Shown one piece after another: positions 1 to 11,492 of a stretch of 64,000 bases of DNA. The stretch comes from Ottelia alismoides (Eukaryota; Streptophyta; Magnoliopsida; Alismatales; Hydrocharitaceae), in NCBI GenBank assembly GCA_037367405.1, contig JAZKJV010000681.1, forward strand, positions 703,328 through 767,327. Reading direction: 5' to 3'. Position numbers and translations under genes: made by a program. The stretch's first letter is position 1; every line of letters begins with the position of its first letter. Below the pieces are notes generated by a model. That model had not been told where the DNA came from. It saw only the letters and a program-made list of their open reading frames with translations, and did no database searches.

Positions 1-1462
1 TTATATAATTATCCAGGATTTCTCGGATTATAAATACTTGTCCTCTTGGTCCCTTGATCAGATAGGACTGTTGTATTTCTACTGGTATCTTACCCAAAGT
101 GGGTACTAACCGTCGAGCAATAAATGAATGTGAAGCACCAGAATCAAATAAGGCATGTACTGAAAAGCCATGAATAGTAACGGTACCTCGTACGACTGTG
201 CCTGAATTGTAGGCTTGTTCTTCAGTAATTGCATTGAGCTGGCCATTAGGAATAGGCAAGCTAGAACCCGCAACACTTTGTGGTGGTTGTTGTGTAGGAG
301 ACGCTCCTTGTGAGCCTCGACCTCTACCATGTCTTCCTCCATGTGTTGCTCCATTGCTCGAGGTGGATGTTATACTATTAATTAGGGTTGATTTAAATCA
401 TGAACCTCTCAACTTCAGACAATCTTTCTTGATGTGGCCTTCCTGATGACAGTAAAAACACACACGTGCTCCTGTTTGAGCTGAAGATCCAGCCACCGAG
501 GTGCTAGATCCTGCTGCTGAGTCGTGAGGATATAGTGGAGGTCTAGAGAAACCCCTTCTTCCTGATAATTCCTGACCCAAGGTCTGTGGTGAGCTTATAT
601 TGGTTTCAGCTGGATGATAGCGACGATCTCTACGATTGTAATGTGCCTTGCTTTTGGATGGTCCACCATTAAAGTGGAAATTTCTTCTTTGGCGGTTTTC
701 ATCCCTCTCCATCTCAATAGGAGAGGCGATGTTCATTGCTTCATCTACGGTTGTGGCTCTAAAACCATCAAGTTTTTCTCGTAGATCTCCCTAAAGACCG
801 CTAACAAATTTGGTAAGACACTCTTGTGGTGAAGCTTCTAGAGCTGGTGAGTACCGTAGTAGCTCAGTAAAGTGGATATGATAATCTCGTACAGTCTTAG
901 AACCCTGATTCAGAGAAGCCAACTCTCTCCTCTTTAATTCTTCCCAATGAGAGGGACAAAAGTGAGCTCGGAACCTCTCTTTGAAGATATCCCATGGAAC
1001 AGGGTCTGCTAACTTCTTGGAAATTGCTCTCCACCATCGTCTTGCATAGTCTGCTAAGGAGTAATCAGCAAAGTGCACCCAAGTATCTGCTGGTGCGTGT
1101 ATTATTCTCAACATCCTACTGACGTCATCAAGCCATAATTCAGCCTCGGCATGTGTCTCTACACCTTTGAATCGAGGAATTTTTCCTTTTCGGAAATTAT
1201 CTAGTTATGTTTGGTGTCTAAGGAGGGCCTTCTCCATTGCTCCTTCAACCGGGGTAGGAGTAGACTCAGTTGAAGGATGGTAACTAGATTCTTCCTCAGA
1301 AAGATGGACAGAACCTTCAATCCTAGCATCCGCAGGCTTAGATGCCTCGGGTCTCTCAGCCTGTGCATTGAGCCTCTCCTCCAATGCTTGTTGCCTTTGC
1401 CCCATGTCTTGGAGCATTGTCATCATAGCCGCTAATTGTCTAGACATGTCTTGGTCTGCCAT
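1..1462 (-). pseudogene. Tekay-like gag-pro, broken by in-frame stops
   Basis: One minus-strand frame runs from the ATG at 1462-1460 (MADQDMSRQL) to the left edge. The N-terminus is Gln/Met/Glu-rich and probably coiled. The retrotransposon gag core (about 1110-790) includes WVHFADYSLADYARRWW and a W-DIFKERFRAHF-type segment. A CCHC zinc knuckle (C-F-Y-C, then H, then C, spaced 2-4-4) lies near 455-410. Protease begins around 170 with the catalytic motif FDSGASHSFI. Three stops interrupt the same frame: TAA at 1207-1205, TAG at 793-791 and TGA at 400-398. Homology continues in frame past each, so these are point mutations, not frameshifts. In a live element this would encode capsid/nucleocapsid and the polyprotein protease. 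Reverse transcriptase and integrase would lie further left. Confidence 0.88.
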
Positions 1463-1645
1463 GATCCTGGGATGAGTTAAGGTCAAAGGTCAAATCCTAT
1501 ATGTCTTAACATGATGTACATAAGGGAGAATGACTTGTGAATGGTACTGTAGTCATTTATTAAGATAAAAGGATCTTAATACAACCTTAGTTTCTGAATA
1601 TCGCTCATAGTTATTAATTACTAAATAAATTACTGGAGTAACCAA

Positions 1646-1657
1646 GCTCTGATACCA
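1646..1657 (-). other. Primer binding site, initiator tRNA-Met
   Basis: The minus strand reads TGGTATCAGAGC, the standard complement of the plant initiator tRNA-Met 3' end, three bases inside the LTR end (…TGACA, then GAT). It fixes both the orientation and the inner LTR boundary at 1661. Confidence 0.93.
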
Positions 1658-3203
1658 ATCTGTCACGATCCCGTTTCCCGGGCCGTCGGATCCTCCCATA
1701 TCCGGATCTGGTTACTCAGTAATAATTTATTCAGCAATCACAACTAACATTCAGAAATATACTGCAAATAAAAATACTCGGAAGAAAGTATTTCATCACT
1801 TTTTCATTCACAAAATAAAGTTCAGATAATACACTGTCCCACTATAACCATTACATGTACATCAGCTTGAAAGGAAAATATACGAAAAATTACTAACTAC
1901 CTTAAAGAGTAAAGCTATTGTGCCTGGCTAGATGTCTAGTATGTAAGTCGAATGAATTTTTAAAGTCCTTACGATGGCTCACCGATACCTGTTGGGTTTT
2001 ACATAATTCATAGGATAAAAATTAGCGAATGCTAAGTAACGAAGAAGAGAAAAGCAAACAAATTGTGTAATTTTCAAAACTTGATATCAAAAAAATTTCA
2101 TTCTTTCTCATTAATTTAAGTCCTATTCCTTTCTATTCCACATCAGGGATTAGTCTAGGGGAACCCCACCATTCTTGAACTCCGAAGTTGTGGACACTTC
2201 GGGATTGGAGATTGTGTTGATCTTGGTAATCTTATATCGCCACACATCGCCTCAACCAATCCTCCAATACTACCCTGACAATTTCTTTTGCTTTTATTAA
2301 ACAGGGTCTCAACCCTTAGCCTGGAAAATCAAATGAGCACACCGTCCTCGAGGACTCGGTTGCTTAAAACCTCAGGCTAACATTTAATCATATAACCTAG
2401 CGGCTTTAAATACATATTATCGTGACCCAGCCGCTATTGAACCACCCGTGCCTCCACATGGCACGACCACATCTTCCGTCGTTCCAACCCGAATATATTG
2501 GCTCCCGGTACCATGCGTTGCAAAACATTCAATTTGTACGCACATATCATAACAGGGCAACCGTGTACCACCTAGGTAGGGAAACGCCAATACGGGTTCC
2601 TTCCGACAACCTACAGGTTGCATGCCCGACCTGTGTACTACTCCCAGTCATCCTTATCGTGACACATGATCCTTTTCAGGATCCAACTCAAATCACACCA
2701 ATTCACATGATGCAATTCTTTCGTTAAGTCTTTGATTTGCATAAACCGCAATACTTAGTATCGACTCACATATATATTATTCATAACCATATGTATACTC
2801 CTATTTATGCCTATTTTAACTCCCAAACCCTAACTTTCAGAGCCAACGCATCAATTTGATGCGTAAATTTTATTTTAGTGGGAATCACAAAGCAATTCTG
2901 ACTTTTTCAAAAATAACCAAAATTAGGGTTCTTCGTAGCAAAGAGCACAAAATCAAGAATTTCAATAATTTCATATGAAAACCCAACAGCAAAAGGAAGG
3001 ATTTCGTTACCTAATCGAGCTCTCTCTCGTGTATGCAAGGCTTTATCGAGTTTCGTTTTTAGAAAGGCTATTTTAAGGCTCCTGAAAAGATCGAATTTCA
3101 TTTTTCATATCAAAACGCTAAGAACATGTTAAGAACGCGAAGAACGAACGAAGAACGCGAAGAACACGAAGAACGTCAAGAACATATTTTCTCTTAAAAT
3201 TTC

Positions 3204-3326
3204 GGCAGAGTTTCCCCTTATATCGGGACATATTTCTCGGAAAATGTCGACAGAGTTTCCCCTTATATTGGGACATATTTCTCAGAAACCTTTGGCAGAG
3301 TTTCCCCTTATATTGGGACATATTTC
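3204..3326. repeat. Three tandem ~45-bp repeats in the Tekay LTR
   Basis: CAGAGTTTCCCCTTATAT recurs at 3206, 3251 and 3296, exactly 45 bp apart, each followed by (C/T)GGGACATATTTC. The units differ by a few bases. Confidence 0.9.
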
Positions 3327-3412
3327 AAAATAAAAACGAAAAGAGTTTCCTCTATAAAATCAATCGAGAGGAAAATAACAACGAAACTGAAAGAATATAC
3401 TCAACAATAAGA

Positions 3413-3690
3413 GATGAAGAACCGGTAGACACCATACATCTTAGGTGAGTGAACGTGTGATGAATCACAGGGTCACTGACGTGCATAGCCGCCCGCACCT
3501 AAGTAGGGTATTACACAGATTTCTTCTTCAAAATAACTATAAAAGCATAATACAAAGAATAGAAACATAAACGATGGAGAATTGGTAGACACCACGCGTC
3601 TTAGATGAGTGAATGTGTGACGAATCACAGGGTCACTGACGTGCATAGCCGCCCGCACCTAAGTAGGGTGTTACACAGATTTCTCCTCGA
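3413..3690. repeat. 160-bp tandem duplication in the Tekay LTR
   Basis: The segment starting GATGAAGAAC at 3413 recurs as GATGGAGAAT at 3573. Both contain GGTAGACACCA, TCACAGGGTCACTGACGTGC and CGCCCGCACCTAAGTAGGG. Each copy ends in a TTACA that on the minus strand looks like an LTR start (TGTAATACCC, TGTAACACCC). Confidence 0.85.
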
Positions 3691-3938
3691 ATCACAGCAG
3701 GAAAACGAATCGGAAAGAAAGATGAATCAAGAACAAAACTTGGAAGAACAAGAGTATGAATTGAAAGCCTATCTTACGAAGCAACTAAGAGAGGATCATA
3801 CCTTTCTCCTCCTCGTTCTCCCGGCAGCGCTTCGCTAGCGCTCCTCCCTCGCCTCCCACTCCTCCTCCCAACCTCTCGACCCTAGCCCTTGGGGTGGTGG
3901 TGGTAGTGGAAGTTGTAGAGAATGAATGGGTAGGGGGT

Positions 3939-3948
3939 CTATTTATAG
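3939..3948 (-). promoter_or_regulatory. TATA box of the Tekay LTR
   Basis: The minus strand reads CTATAAATAG in an otherwise GC-rich stretch, followed by a pyrimidine- and purine-rich leader toward 3790. It is the best U3 promoter candidate for this LTR. Confidence 0.6.
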
Positions 3949-4415
3949 GCCCCAGAAAACCACTAACCATGGTTAGAAAACCATGGTTTAGACTTTAACC
4001 ATGGTTTAGCGGCCCATGGTTTTGGCCCATGGTTTTAGCCAAAACTTATCCCAAACTTGGAGCTCAAGTTAGAACATTCTAGAGGATTCTAGATTCGCTA
4101 AAGACGCTTAATTAACACTAATCGTGATTAACTTTCACTAATCATGATTTGACTTTCGCGGCTTACGCTTATCTTTTGTTAACTATTGATTAGTGTTTAC
4201 TAATGATCATTAGCGGCTTTCACTAGTCATTAATTTCTTTAATCATGTTTAATTAGTTTTAATGACAGTCATTATGGATTAATGACTTCTCTTTCTTCGG
4301 AAAATCATAACAATTCGAAACGAAGTCCGATTCACACGAAACAAATTTCGTTGGTTTTCTCTTGACGAGCCGGATCTATACAGGATCCGAGATATGCCAA
4401 GTTCAAGTCTTTACA

Positions 4416-5749
4416 CCTGGTCATGGCCAATCCTTTGCACGCCAGCCGTGTAGCGCGACATTGACGGCCCCTCCTCTGGACTATGCACCCAACGGCTCCA
4501 GAGCAACCGTACACCACCTCCGCCTCGCGGCCGTCCGCGTGAGGTCCTCTCCCCTCTCCCCTTGTGCGTCTCCTCCGAGTGCACCGACAAGCCACGACGC
4601 CCCCTCCGCGACTGGTCGCCTTCTTCCCCGCGTGTGCGTGAAGCTCCTTGCCCTCCCCTGTTCAAGCCAACAAAACAGGAGAGTTTTAGCGCACAATAAA
4701 GTCAAAAGGTGATTTGCAAAGGGGACACTTGACACCCCTTGCAAGTTATCAAGGAAACTTTTACTTTCGGTAATTTCATTCAAGTCCATGTATTGCATCC
4801 ATAACATTTGTCATTTATTTTCTTTGCACTCATACCCCTGCATTTGCACGTTTTTTTGTTGTCATTTTGTTATTCATTTTTAATTCCGAAAATTGCATTG
4901 TGTAGCTTAACTTGATCTCTTTTGCATGTGATATTTGTTTAATTTTTTGACATCGGAGAATTTTATTATTATTAAATTGGTGAAATTTTATCATATTTTG
5001 CCCATTTATACCTCTGAATTGATATTAGATTCTCTGTGATTCCAAAAATCCCCAAAAAATCACATTAAGTTGATGATACTTAGGTTTACATTGTGCTCAA
5101 AAATCACCTCATTTGCACACATCTCGAGGCCTAAATAAATCATTTAGTGATTTCCTTAATTAAATTTTAATAAGTCCATTTTACATAGAAATTTAGGTTG
5201 ATTAATTTTCCTGAATTCTTCACACTTAGATCTATCTATCTAGGATAATTTTGATATGTGAAAATAATGTGATTTGGTATGTATTAAAATTAAATTAGTC
5301 AAAATCACCTTGCATTCATTTTAATTTATAGTTAATTCATTTAGTGCCAGAAAATTCCAAAAAAAATCAGTGTAGCCTAATTTCATCATATTTCATCCTC
5401 TGGCCAAGTTTCATAATTTTTGGAATTAATTTGACTATATTTTTGAATTAACTTATAAACTTGCCTGATTGTGCATGTGTCATGCATAAAATATACTAAA
5501 AAGACCAAAAATATCATCCCATGTTAATCAAACATTGGATTTTGCTAAAAATTCACCTAAGGAGACAGCTGCCTCCCTGAGTTCGACCTTGGACTTCCAA
5601 CCAAGTAAAAGAATGTGCCGCTCGAAATTAATTTGACTTTAATTAAAAGTGGTTTTTGATCTGCTGTCATTATCCGACTGCAACAAACGATATCAGTTAA
5701 TTTGAATATTAATTTTCTCTAATTAACAGGGTAGTGGGACGCATTTTCA
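4416..5749 (+). repeat. Element B 5' LTR, 3' portion
   Basis: Collinear with the 3' LTR from about 21638 to 22951 with scattered substitutions: a GC-rich leader, AATAAA at about 4696, a long AT-rich U5, the CTGAGTTCGACCTTGG motif near 5577, and the terminal GACGCATTTTCA. The primer site follows after three bases. Confidence 0.85.
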
Positions 5750-5752
5750 AAA

Positions 5753-5770
5753 TGGCGTTGTTGCCGGGGA
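5753..5770 (+). other. Primer binding site, tRNA-Asp (element B)
   Basis: TGGCGTTGTTGCCGGGGA differs by two C-to-T changes from the Athila/Tat-type site TGGCGCCGTTGCCGGGGA. This places B in the Athila-like group and fixes its orientation. Confidence 0.88.
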
Positions 5771-7186
5771 GGCAAACAGCTTAGGATCATTTTATTACAT
5801 TTTCCAGTCACTTGGGTAGTCTGATCCCCGAATCACTTTGTAATTATTCCATTTTTTCAATTAGTTTTTTCTATTTATTTTTCTCTCTCTGACATTTTTG
5901 TATCTTTTTATGCGAGTGCCCAGTAGACTTGAAGCGACTTTCTTGAAGTCGACGCATCTCGAAGTGCATCGGAGGCCGACGATTCGTGGATCAAGTCGGT
6001 TGTTGGACGTCAAAAAGATTTTTGTAACTTAAAAAAAAGTGTTTGCATTTACATCGATTTCCGTTTGGGTTCTCGCGCATGTAAACGTAGTGGAACCGTG
6101 TCCCCGTTTGCTGTGTAGATTGAATTTCTAGACTAGGCTTGCACTAGCGTCTCCTCGAGCCACTCTAGGATTTGCTTGTGCTCGTAATTCTTAGGACCAC
6201 ACAATACACTTAAAAGACACACCTAGACCGCAGAACTAGTCAAATCAACATGTGCTTCACTCGTTAATAAAACTGCTTATCTAGGAGCGGATTTTGTCGC
6301 TTGCATCTGCATGTAGTGTAAAGATTTCAATTCTATTTTGCATCCTGCATAAAGCGAAGGGATCACTGTAAGTCTTCTTAACTCAGCATACGAATCATCA
6401 TTTTTCGTGCATCGGCTTTTCTCGATTTCCCCCTCTGTTTTTCAAACTTAACTTAAACGGAAATTGGGATTGGACGATAGGTGTGCTGTGTGGTTGGACT
6501 AACAAGTGAAAACTTAACTTAAAACCGGGACTGCTAACATTATTAACCAAAAAAATCAATAAAATTGGAAAATTTATTTGCGGGAGACTAATCCCCGACC
6601 TTATTTTCAGGCTGAGTGAGGGTACTTGAGTGTGTGTGAACACCTTAAGGCAGAGCCAATCCCCCCCTTCCATATCACGTTCCGACTAATCCTAGCAAAT
6701 ATCACAAGTTGAATTTATTAAGGATCAGTGACTAGTACCAAGTAGCCTCCACCTGTCTCAGGTAGATAGGGGCGAAATTGCGGTACTTCGCGATAAGTTG
6801 CCAGTAACCCCCCGGGGTGAAGTTCCGGCCTTGTCAGCCTCCGCCTGCTTGCAGGTAGATAGGGGCAGATCTTCGAATCCATCAACTTGGTATAGGAGCG
6901 AAGAAAGGAAGGATCGGCGGTATCTTAGGCGACAGGTTAAACAGGGAAGACGCATCCGGCTATGAGCCGACTTCCCTCTAGGCCGCGTAATCCTTGTTAT
7001 CTTGCTTGAAAATTCACACTTAAAATCAACCAGATCAATCGGACTCGATTTCGAGTCCTTCACCGTGTTGAGTGTGAACTCGGGGTTTGTTCTTGCGTTT
7101 GTCTTTATGTCTGTCTGTGTGTGTTATCCTTTGTAATTGCACGTTCTCCACCTCAATCTTCTTACATTCATCTTTTCATCTTCAAG
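5771..7186 (+). other. Element B leader, non-coding
   Basis: About 1.4 kb between primer site and first gag ATG with no credible ORF. A motif CAGGTAGATAGGGGC occurs at about 6759 and 6855, each preceded by GCCTCC(A/G)CCTG, suggesting a small internal duplication. Long untranslated leaders are usual in Athila-like elements. Confidence 0.6.
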
Positions 7187-7511
7187 ATGTCGGGATATTG
7201 GTCCTCATACCCTGAAACCTCTGGTCATTCTTCATCGACCATATACCGATCATCTTCACCTTCTCAGTCTTCCATGTATCCTCTGCCACCCACGGGAGAA
7301 CCTTACCCGTGGTCGGCTCCACCTCAACCTGATTATGAAGTCAGAATTTCGACTGACTTCTCTACTTCTTCGCATTTCACCCACTCCATATTCCAACACT
7401 CTGGATCCACTTCCATCTTGGGCTGACTGTCCTTATTCTCGAGAGCTTGCATGAATCAAAAAATAGAATGAAGAGCAAGCCACTGCTGAGACAGATGATT
7501 GGCAAAATTAT
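7187..7511 (+). pseudogene. Element B gag-pro, N-terminal part (frameshifted)
   Basis: An ATG in good context (AAGATGTCGGG) at 7187 opens MSGYWSSYPETSGHSS, a Ser/Tyr/Pro-rich start. This frame closes at 7426. The frame of the main ORF (start 7512) is open from 7137 and meets TGA at 7452-7454 and TAG at 7464-7466. The simplest reading is one gag N-terminus with a frameshift around 7380-7430 and two nonsense mutations. The order is inference; no close homologue is recalled. Confidence 0.5.
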
Positions 7512-9250
7512 ATGCCCCCACATATCTCACCTCAAGTAGGGACCATACAACAATTTACATATACGCATCCCGACTTGACCTTAGGGCATAACACGGTCGA
7601 TCGAACAACCCGAATGGAGAGGCCTGTACATCCTAATTTTCCAGACTTGATTGACTTTAGTGATCAAGCGTCCATTAACCAACCTTCATTCGAAGAGCCT
7701 ATACATTCACAAGCTTGGACTCATGACTTAGACTTATCAGTCCCTGTTTCATTGACTCCGTCATATGAGGCTCCGACCAATATTTGCCATTTAGATAGTC
7801 CATACTCGACCCAACATTACATGTCAGAGTCTAGGTATGTTGAGTATGAGACCCTAATATCTCAGCAGTATCCTCCAATTGAGCAGAACTCTCCCATGAT
7901 TTGCCATGAGAATTCTTTGGAGAATGACATTTCTCGACTTATCGTGAAGAATGAAACATTAGGTAACAAGTTGAGAGACATCATGGAAATATTGCACTCA
8001 ATTTCTGCCAGCTTGGGAATGAAAGTGGAAAAGGACATAAGTAGATCTGATGTTGAAAACCAAGCAAGCATTAGGGAACCCACATCTTCTGTACAGCTGG
8101 AGTCCATTCTATCTCCCTCTTCTACTAACCCATTGCCTTCCAATCTTGAGTCTGATCATTCATCTATCCAAAACACCAAAAAAATTGGAAAACCAAAAAA
8201 TCACATAAAAATTGAAAATGAAAAAGACCTAAAAAAATTGGATCTTGTCCTAAGGGAAGCACTCGATGAAGAACTGATTTTTAATCTTCCCTTAATAAAG
8301 GCCATAGATCACTTTTCCGACCTCAAACGATTTGTGAGAAGTAAATTGATGCCTAAGAGGTCGGGCAATAAGAGGACAAGGAATGAAAGACACATAGTGT
8401 CTATGGCCACCTCCTTGGTGATAGGGAGAAAGACCAAGAGCCGCAGAGTGAAGCGGTTGCCCCGAGTTGAATGTGAAATCAAAGACACTATCTTTACCCA
8501 TGTAAGAATCGATGATGATTCACCGATAAATATCCTCCCGACCTCTGTGTTTGACAAGCTCAAACTCATGCCACTTAGGAAGTCGAGAGAGATCGTTCAG
8601 CTGGCTGATCGATCCATCAAACGGCCAAGAGGAAATATTTTAGTCACCGTTACTTTCCAAGGTGCTCTACTCCAGGTGGACTTCACGAACATTGATATTG
8701 AGCACCGAGGAGAGTTTTCCCAGTCTCCGATTATTCTCGGGAAGCCTTTCTTAGCCTTGGTTAAGGCGACTATAGATCGCGAAACTCGGGAAATCGGTTT
8801 TACAGCATTGGGAGCGCTTCGACCTCATCCATTCTTTGATAAACTTTACTCTAAGGTGACCCGCACATCCGCTGACAGTCGTGACCATCGAGAGGAAGAT
8901 GAGTCCCACCTCTCTACTACACCCGAGAAACCGATTGTCCGGACGACCGTTGGATCAGAGACTACCCACACCTCCACTTCATCAACTGCTTGCACCACCA
9001 CTGTGACAGCTTCTAAGGAGGACTCACGATCAGAAGCTATCATTGAGTCGGACATGACCTTTGTGGATTGCCTTGATCATTTCGGCGATCTGGCACAAGA
9101 GCCTAATGATGCCAAGCCAATTGAGATCACTAGTACCTTTCCGAGACGTGTGCAGACCCTTCTGGAATATTCTAATCTGTATGGTGACTCATCAGATGAG
9201 GAACCCATGGTCAGCACCACACCACATCCTGGACCTTTAAAGGAAACAAC
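7512..9250 (+). pseudogene. Element B gag-pro, main part with retropepsin-like domain
   Basis: Open for 580 codons, then broken by element D (the frame runs a further 11 residues into D's LTR). Residues 1-130 are acidic and Ser/Pro-rich. Residues 135-175 may form a coiled coil. Residues 280-315 are Arg/Lys-rich. Residues 315-430 match the Athila-type aspartic protease: a DDDSPINILP segment (residues 334-343) where DLGASxNLMP is usual, then VQLADRSIKRPRG, then SPIILGKPFLA. The second-lobe ILG motif is intact, but the catalytic D-(S/T/L)-G is replaced by Asp-Asp-Asp-Ser. There is no CCHC knuckle. Residues 490-580 are acidic. Element D's gene is similar from residue ~281 onward. The rest of the B gene is at 16955-17465. 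Confidence 0.75.
9246..9250 (+). other. Target-site duplication of element D (left copy)
   Basis: ACAAC precedes D's LTR and recurs at 16950-16954. If D's 3' LTR is taken to end in CA at 16950, the duplication is 4 bp (CAAC). Removing D with one copy gives 2,250 nt of gene sequence (7512-9250 plus 16955-17465), a multiple of three, with an open frame over the scar. Confidence 0.8.
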
Positions 9251-11492
9251 TGATGAATCTCGTATTCATCATGCTAAAATTGGTCATTAGGCTCTGTTCC
9301 CCATCATTCACCTGTAATTAATCATTAATAGAGCATTATTAGCCATCATGCATGTGTGAATAATATCTGCATTTCATCTGCATAAATTGCATTAAAAATC
9401 CCATGTGTAAATTAGCCCAAAAAGCCACTAACTTCTCACATTTTTTATTAATTCATCCTAACTCCGATTAACCCAAAACTACCTCCATTGTGTAGATATT
9501 ACTAACCTTTTTAAATAAAAAATACAAAAAATTACTAACTCAAATAAGTGTCAAATAATCCCAAAGTCAAATTTCACATCTGACAGACTAAAATGAGCAT
9601 ATCTCTCACATACAGTGTCCGATTTTGGTCTACTCACTTTTAAAGTACTTCATTTTCAAATACCTTCAAAACAAGATCAATTTCGTAAAATTCGGAGCTC
9701 ATTTGTGAAAGTTGGGTTTTGGGCCTCTTTTGCGCATTTTAACTTTTTGCTAATTTTGACCTGAGTTTTTATGTGCATAAATAACTCTTTTAATTTTATT
9801 TATTTTTCATTTGTGTTCTTTGATGAAAGTTTTATTAAGCAACACAAAAATTCAAATCCAGATTAAAACTGAGATCAAAGGAACTGACCAAGTTCAAGTA
9901 TCCGTTGTCGGTCTGTACAAAGGTTGTGTGTTTCTAACCTTTATTTTATTCTCCTATTTTCTTATTTATTAAAAATTCAAAAAAATAGATTAATGTGTAA
10001 TTATTTTTCTTGTATTTTATCGTATTTTTTATATTTTTTATCCCCTCTAAAACCACCAAAAAAATACAAACCCCAAAAAATTGGTTTTCTATTCACATGG
10101 AGAGCCACCAAAAACACCACTTTGCACAGGTGATCTCTTTTGCTCCCGGGTCCTTCATAAAAGTTGTAGATCTCGACAAGACGAACAATTTTCGTGAAGA
10201 AAATTTTTCGATCCGAGGTCTCTTGCTATTTCTTTTCTATTTTTCTTTGCTTTTAATTTTGAAAATTTTTTTGGGTTGCCACGTGGCAGCCCTGTTCTCT
10301 CTCCAGCCGCCCAGGTCACGTGCCCAGCACGTGACCTGTGTCTTTTCCTCCTCCAGCCGTTACCAGCGCCCCCCCATCTCTGGCGTTACCCCTCCTCCCT
10401 CGTAACCGCCGCCTCCTCTCCGCTGACCGTTACGAGGGCGTCCTATAAAGCTCCCTCCGCCACGACCGCCATCACCATCCGCCATCATCGTGAGTTCAGG
10501 AGTTAAGGCCGCTGACAGCGGGTGAAGCTCCTGCACCGCGGCGTGATCCACAGATACCCCCGTGTTGCTGCTCAGCCTTTGACCAGCCAAGCCTTGAGGA
10601 GCTTTGCCGTTCCTCTGAGGCGACCACCGGGAGAGAGCTCCGCTCCTCCGTCCGCAGGCGACTCCATTTCCCATCAACTATCCACACTCATAGTTTTTCC
10701 ATTTTTTTCTAACCTTGCAGGTACTCAGCCACCACCAGCTCCGCCTCACGGCTTCGCCCCTCTCCGCCCACCGTGCCTTCCGTGCCTCTCCGCTCGCCAG
10801 CAACCGCGCAAGGCTGCTCCGCCCTCCACCACCGCCTTACGTAGCCTCCGCTCCCTTCAGCCCCTGCTCGCCTCCGCCGCGCTCGACTCCGACCAGCCCT
10901 CGCTCGTCGCGCCTTGGCCCGTGGCAGCACCTCCTCCGACCGCCCAGGCCCACCTAACGCCTCCGCCTCGACCGCCCTCCTCCGGTCGTGTGTCGACCGG
11001 CTGAGGGTGCCTCGCCGCGCCCACCGCCTAGCGCCGAGGTTCAGCCTCGCCGCTCCGCCTGCCTCGCCGCCTCCTGATCGCGTCCACCGCCTTGCACCGC
11101 GGCGCCAATGTCTTCGCCACCGCCCTCCGCCTCCGCTCGGCCGTATGTCGGCCGAGCGCGGCCGCTGCCTCGCCGTTTGCCCCCGCCCCACCACAAGGCA
11201 CAGTTGTCGTCGGATCGGGCTAATCAGCCCTTGATCCGACGGTCGTCGAGCCGCCACGCGCCCAGCCGAGCCTCGAGGCTCGGGATCCTCGAGCCAGCCC
11301 CCGAACCATAGGCTCGGTCGCCCGAGCCTCTTGCTTTGACCCGAGCCTCAGGCTCGGACCCCGCGCCTCAGCCTCGTTCACCCGAAGCTCCTGGCGCACG
11401 TGCTATGCACGTGCGATGTGGGTAAATTGCAGCGCCCCCCCTGATACTTTCAGAAATTAAGTTTATACCCCCCGCCAGGGGTAAATTGCAGA
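9251..11492 (+). repeat. Element D 5' LTR, 3'-truncated
   Basis: Starts with the palindrome TGATGAAT-CTCGT-ATTCATCA. It aligns with 13944-16191 with few differences and stops matching after GTAAATTGCAGA at 11492. It contains the GTTGTAGATCTCG inverted motif (10161-10192), a TATAAAG box at 10444 and a GC-rich leader (about 10270-11400). The long ORFs on both strands of that GC-rich part are composition artefacts. Confidence 0.85.
10444..10450 (+). promoter_or_regulatory. TATA box, element D 5' LTR
   Basis: TATAAAG within GCGTCCTATAAAGCTCCC, at the start of a GC-rich leader. The same box is at 15160-15166 in the 3' LTR. Element B's LTR has a less perfect TTTATATCC at 20496-20504. Confidence 0.55.

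Larger units (their letters stand above)
1..4415 (-). mobile_element. Ty3/gypsy Tekay-like (chromovirus) element, 5' part, minus strand
   Basis: From right to left this reads as 5' LTR (4415-1661), tRNA-iMet primer site (1657-1646), gag, and the start of protease, running off the left edge. The family call rests on primer type, a long LTR, a retrotrans_gag-like domain, a CCHC knuckle and a DSG protease in one frame; integrase and any chromodomain are outside the window. At 4416 the sequence becomes B-type LTR, matching B's 3' LTR from about 21638, so this element is inserted in B's 5' LTR. The five bases after the LTR (CCTGG) are the expected target duplication, but the partner is off-window. 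In-frame stops in gag show a dead copy. Confidence 0.85.
1661..4415 (-). repeat. Tekay-like 5' LTR, about 2.75 kb
   Basis: On the minus strand the LTR would start TGTAAAGACTTG at 4415 and end TGACA at 1661. The inner end is set by the primer site and the outer end by the homology junction with B's LTR. A minus-strand TATA box lies at 3948-3939, about 470 bp from the outer end, giving a short U3 and long R-U5. The LTR holds a 45-bp triplicate (3204-3326), a run of GAACGCGAA-like units (about 3119-3182) and a 160-bp duplication (about 3413-3690). An alternative outer end at 3675 (minus strand TGTAACACCC) is possible, but would leave 3676-4415 unexplained. Confidence 0.78.

Noticed and set aside
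10522..11311. Long overlapping ORFs on both strands in the GC-rich part of D's LTR (also 15239-16011)
   Set aside because: They overlap on several frames and both strands, have Pro/Ala/Arg-rich compositional sequence with no domain, and lie in an LTR leader. The frames are not preserved between the two LTR copies.
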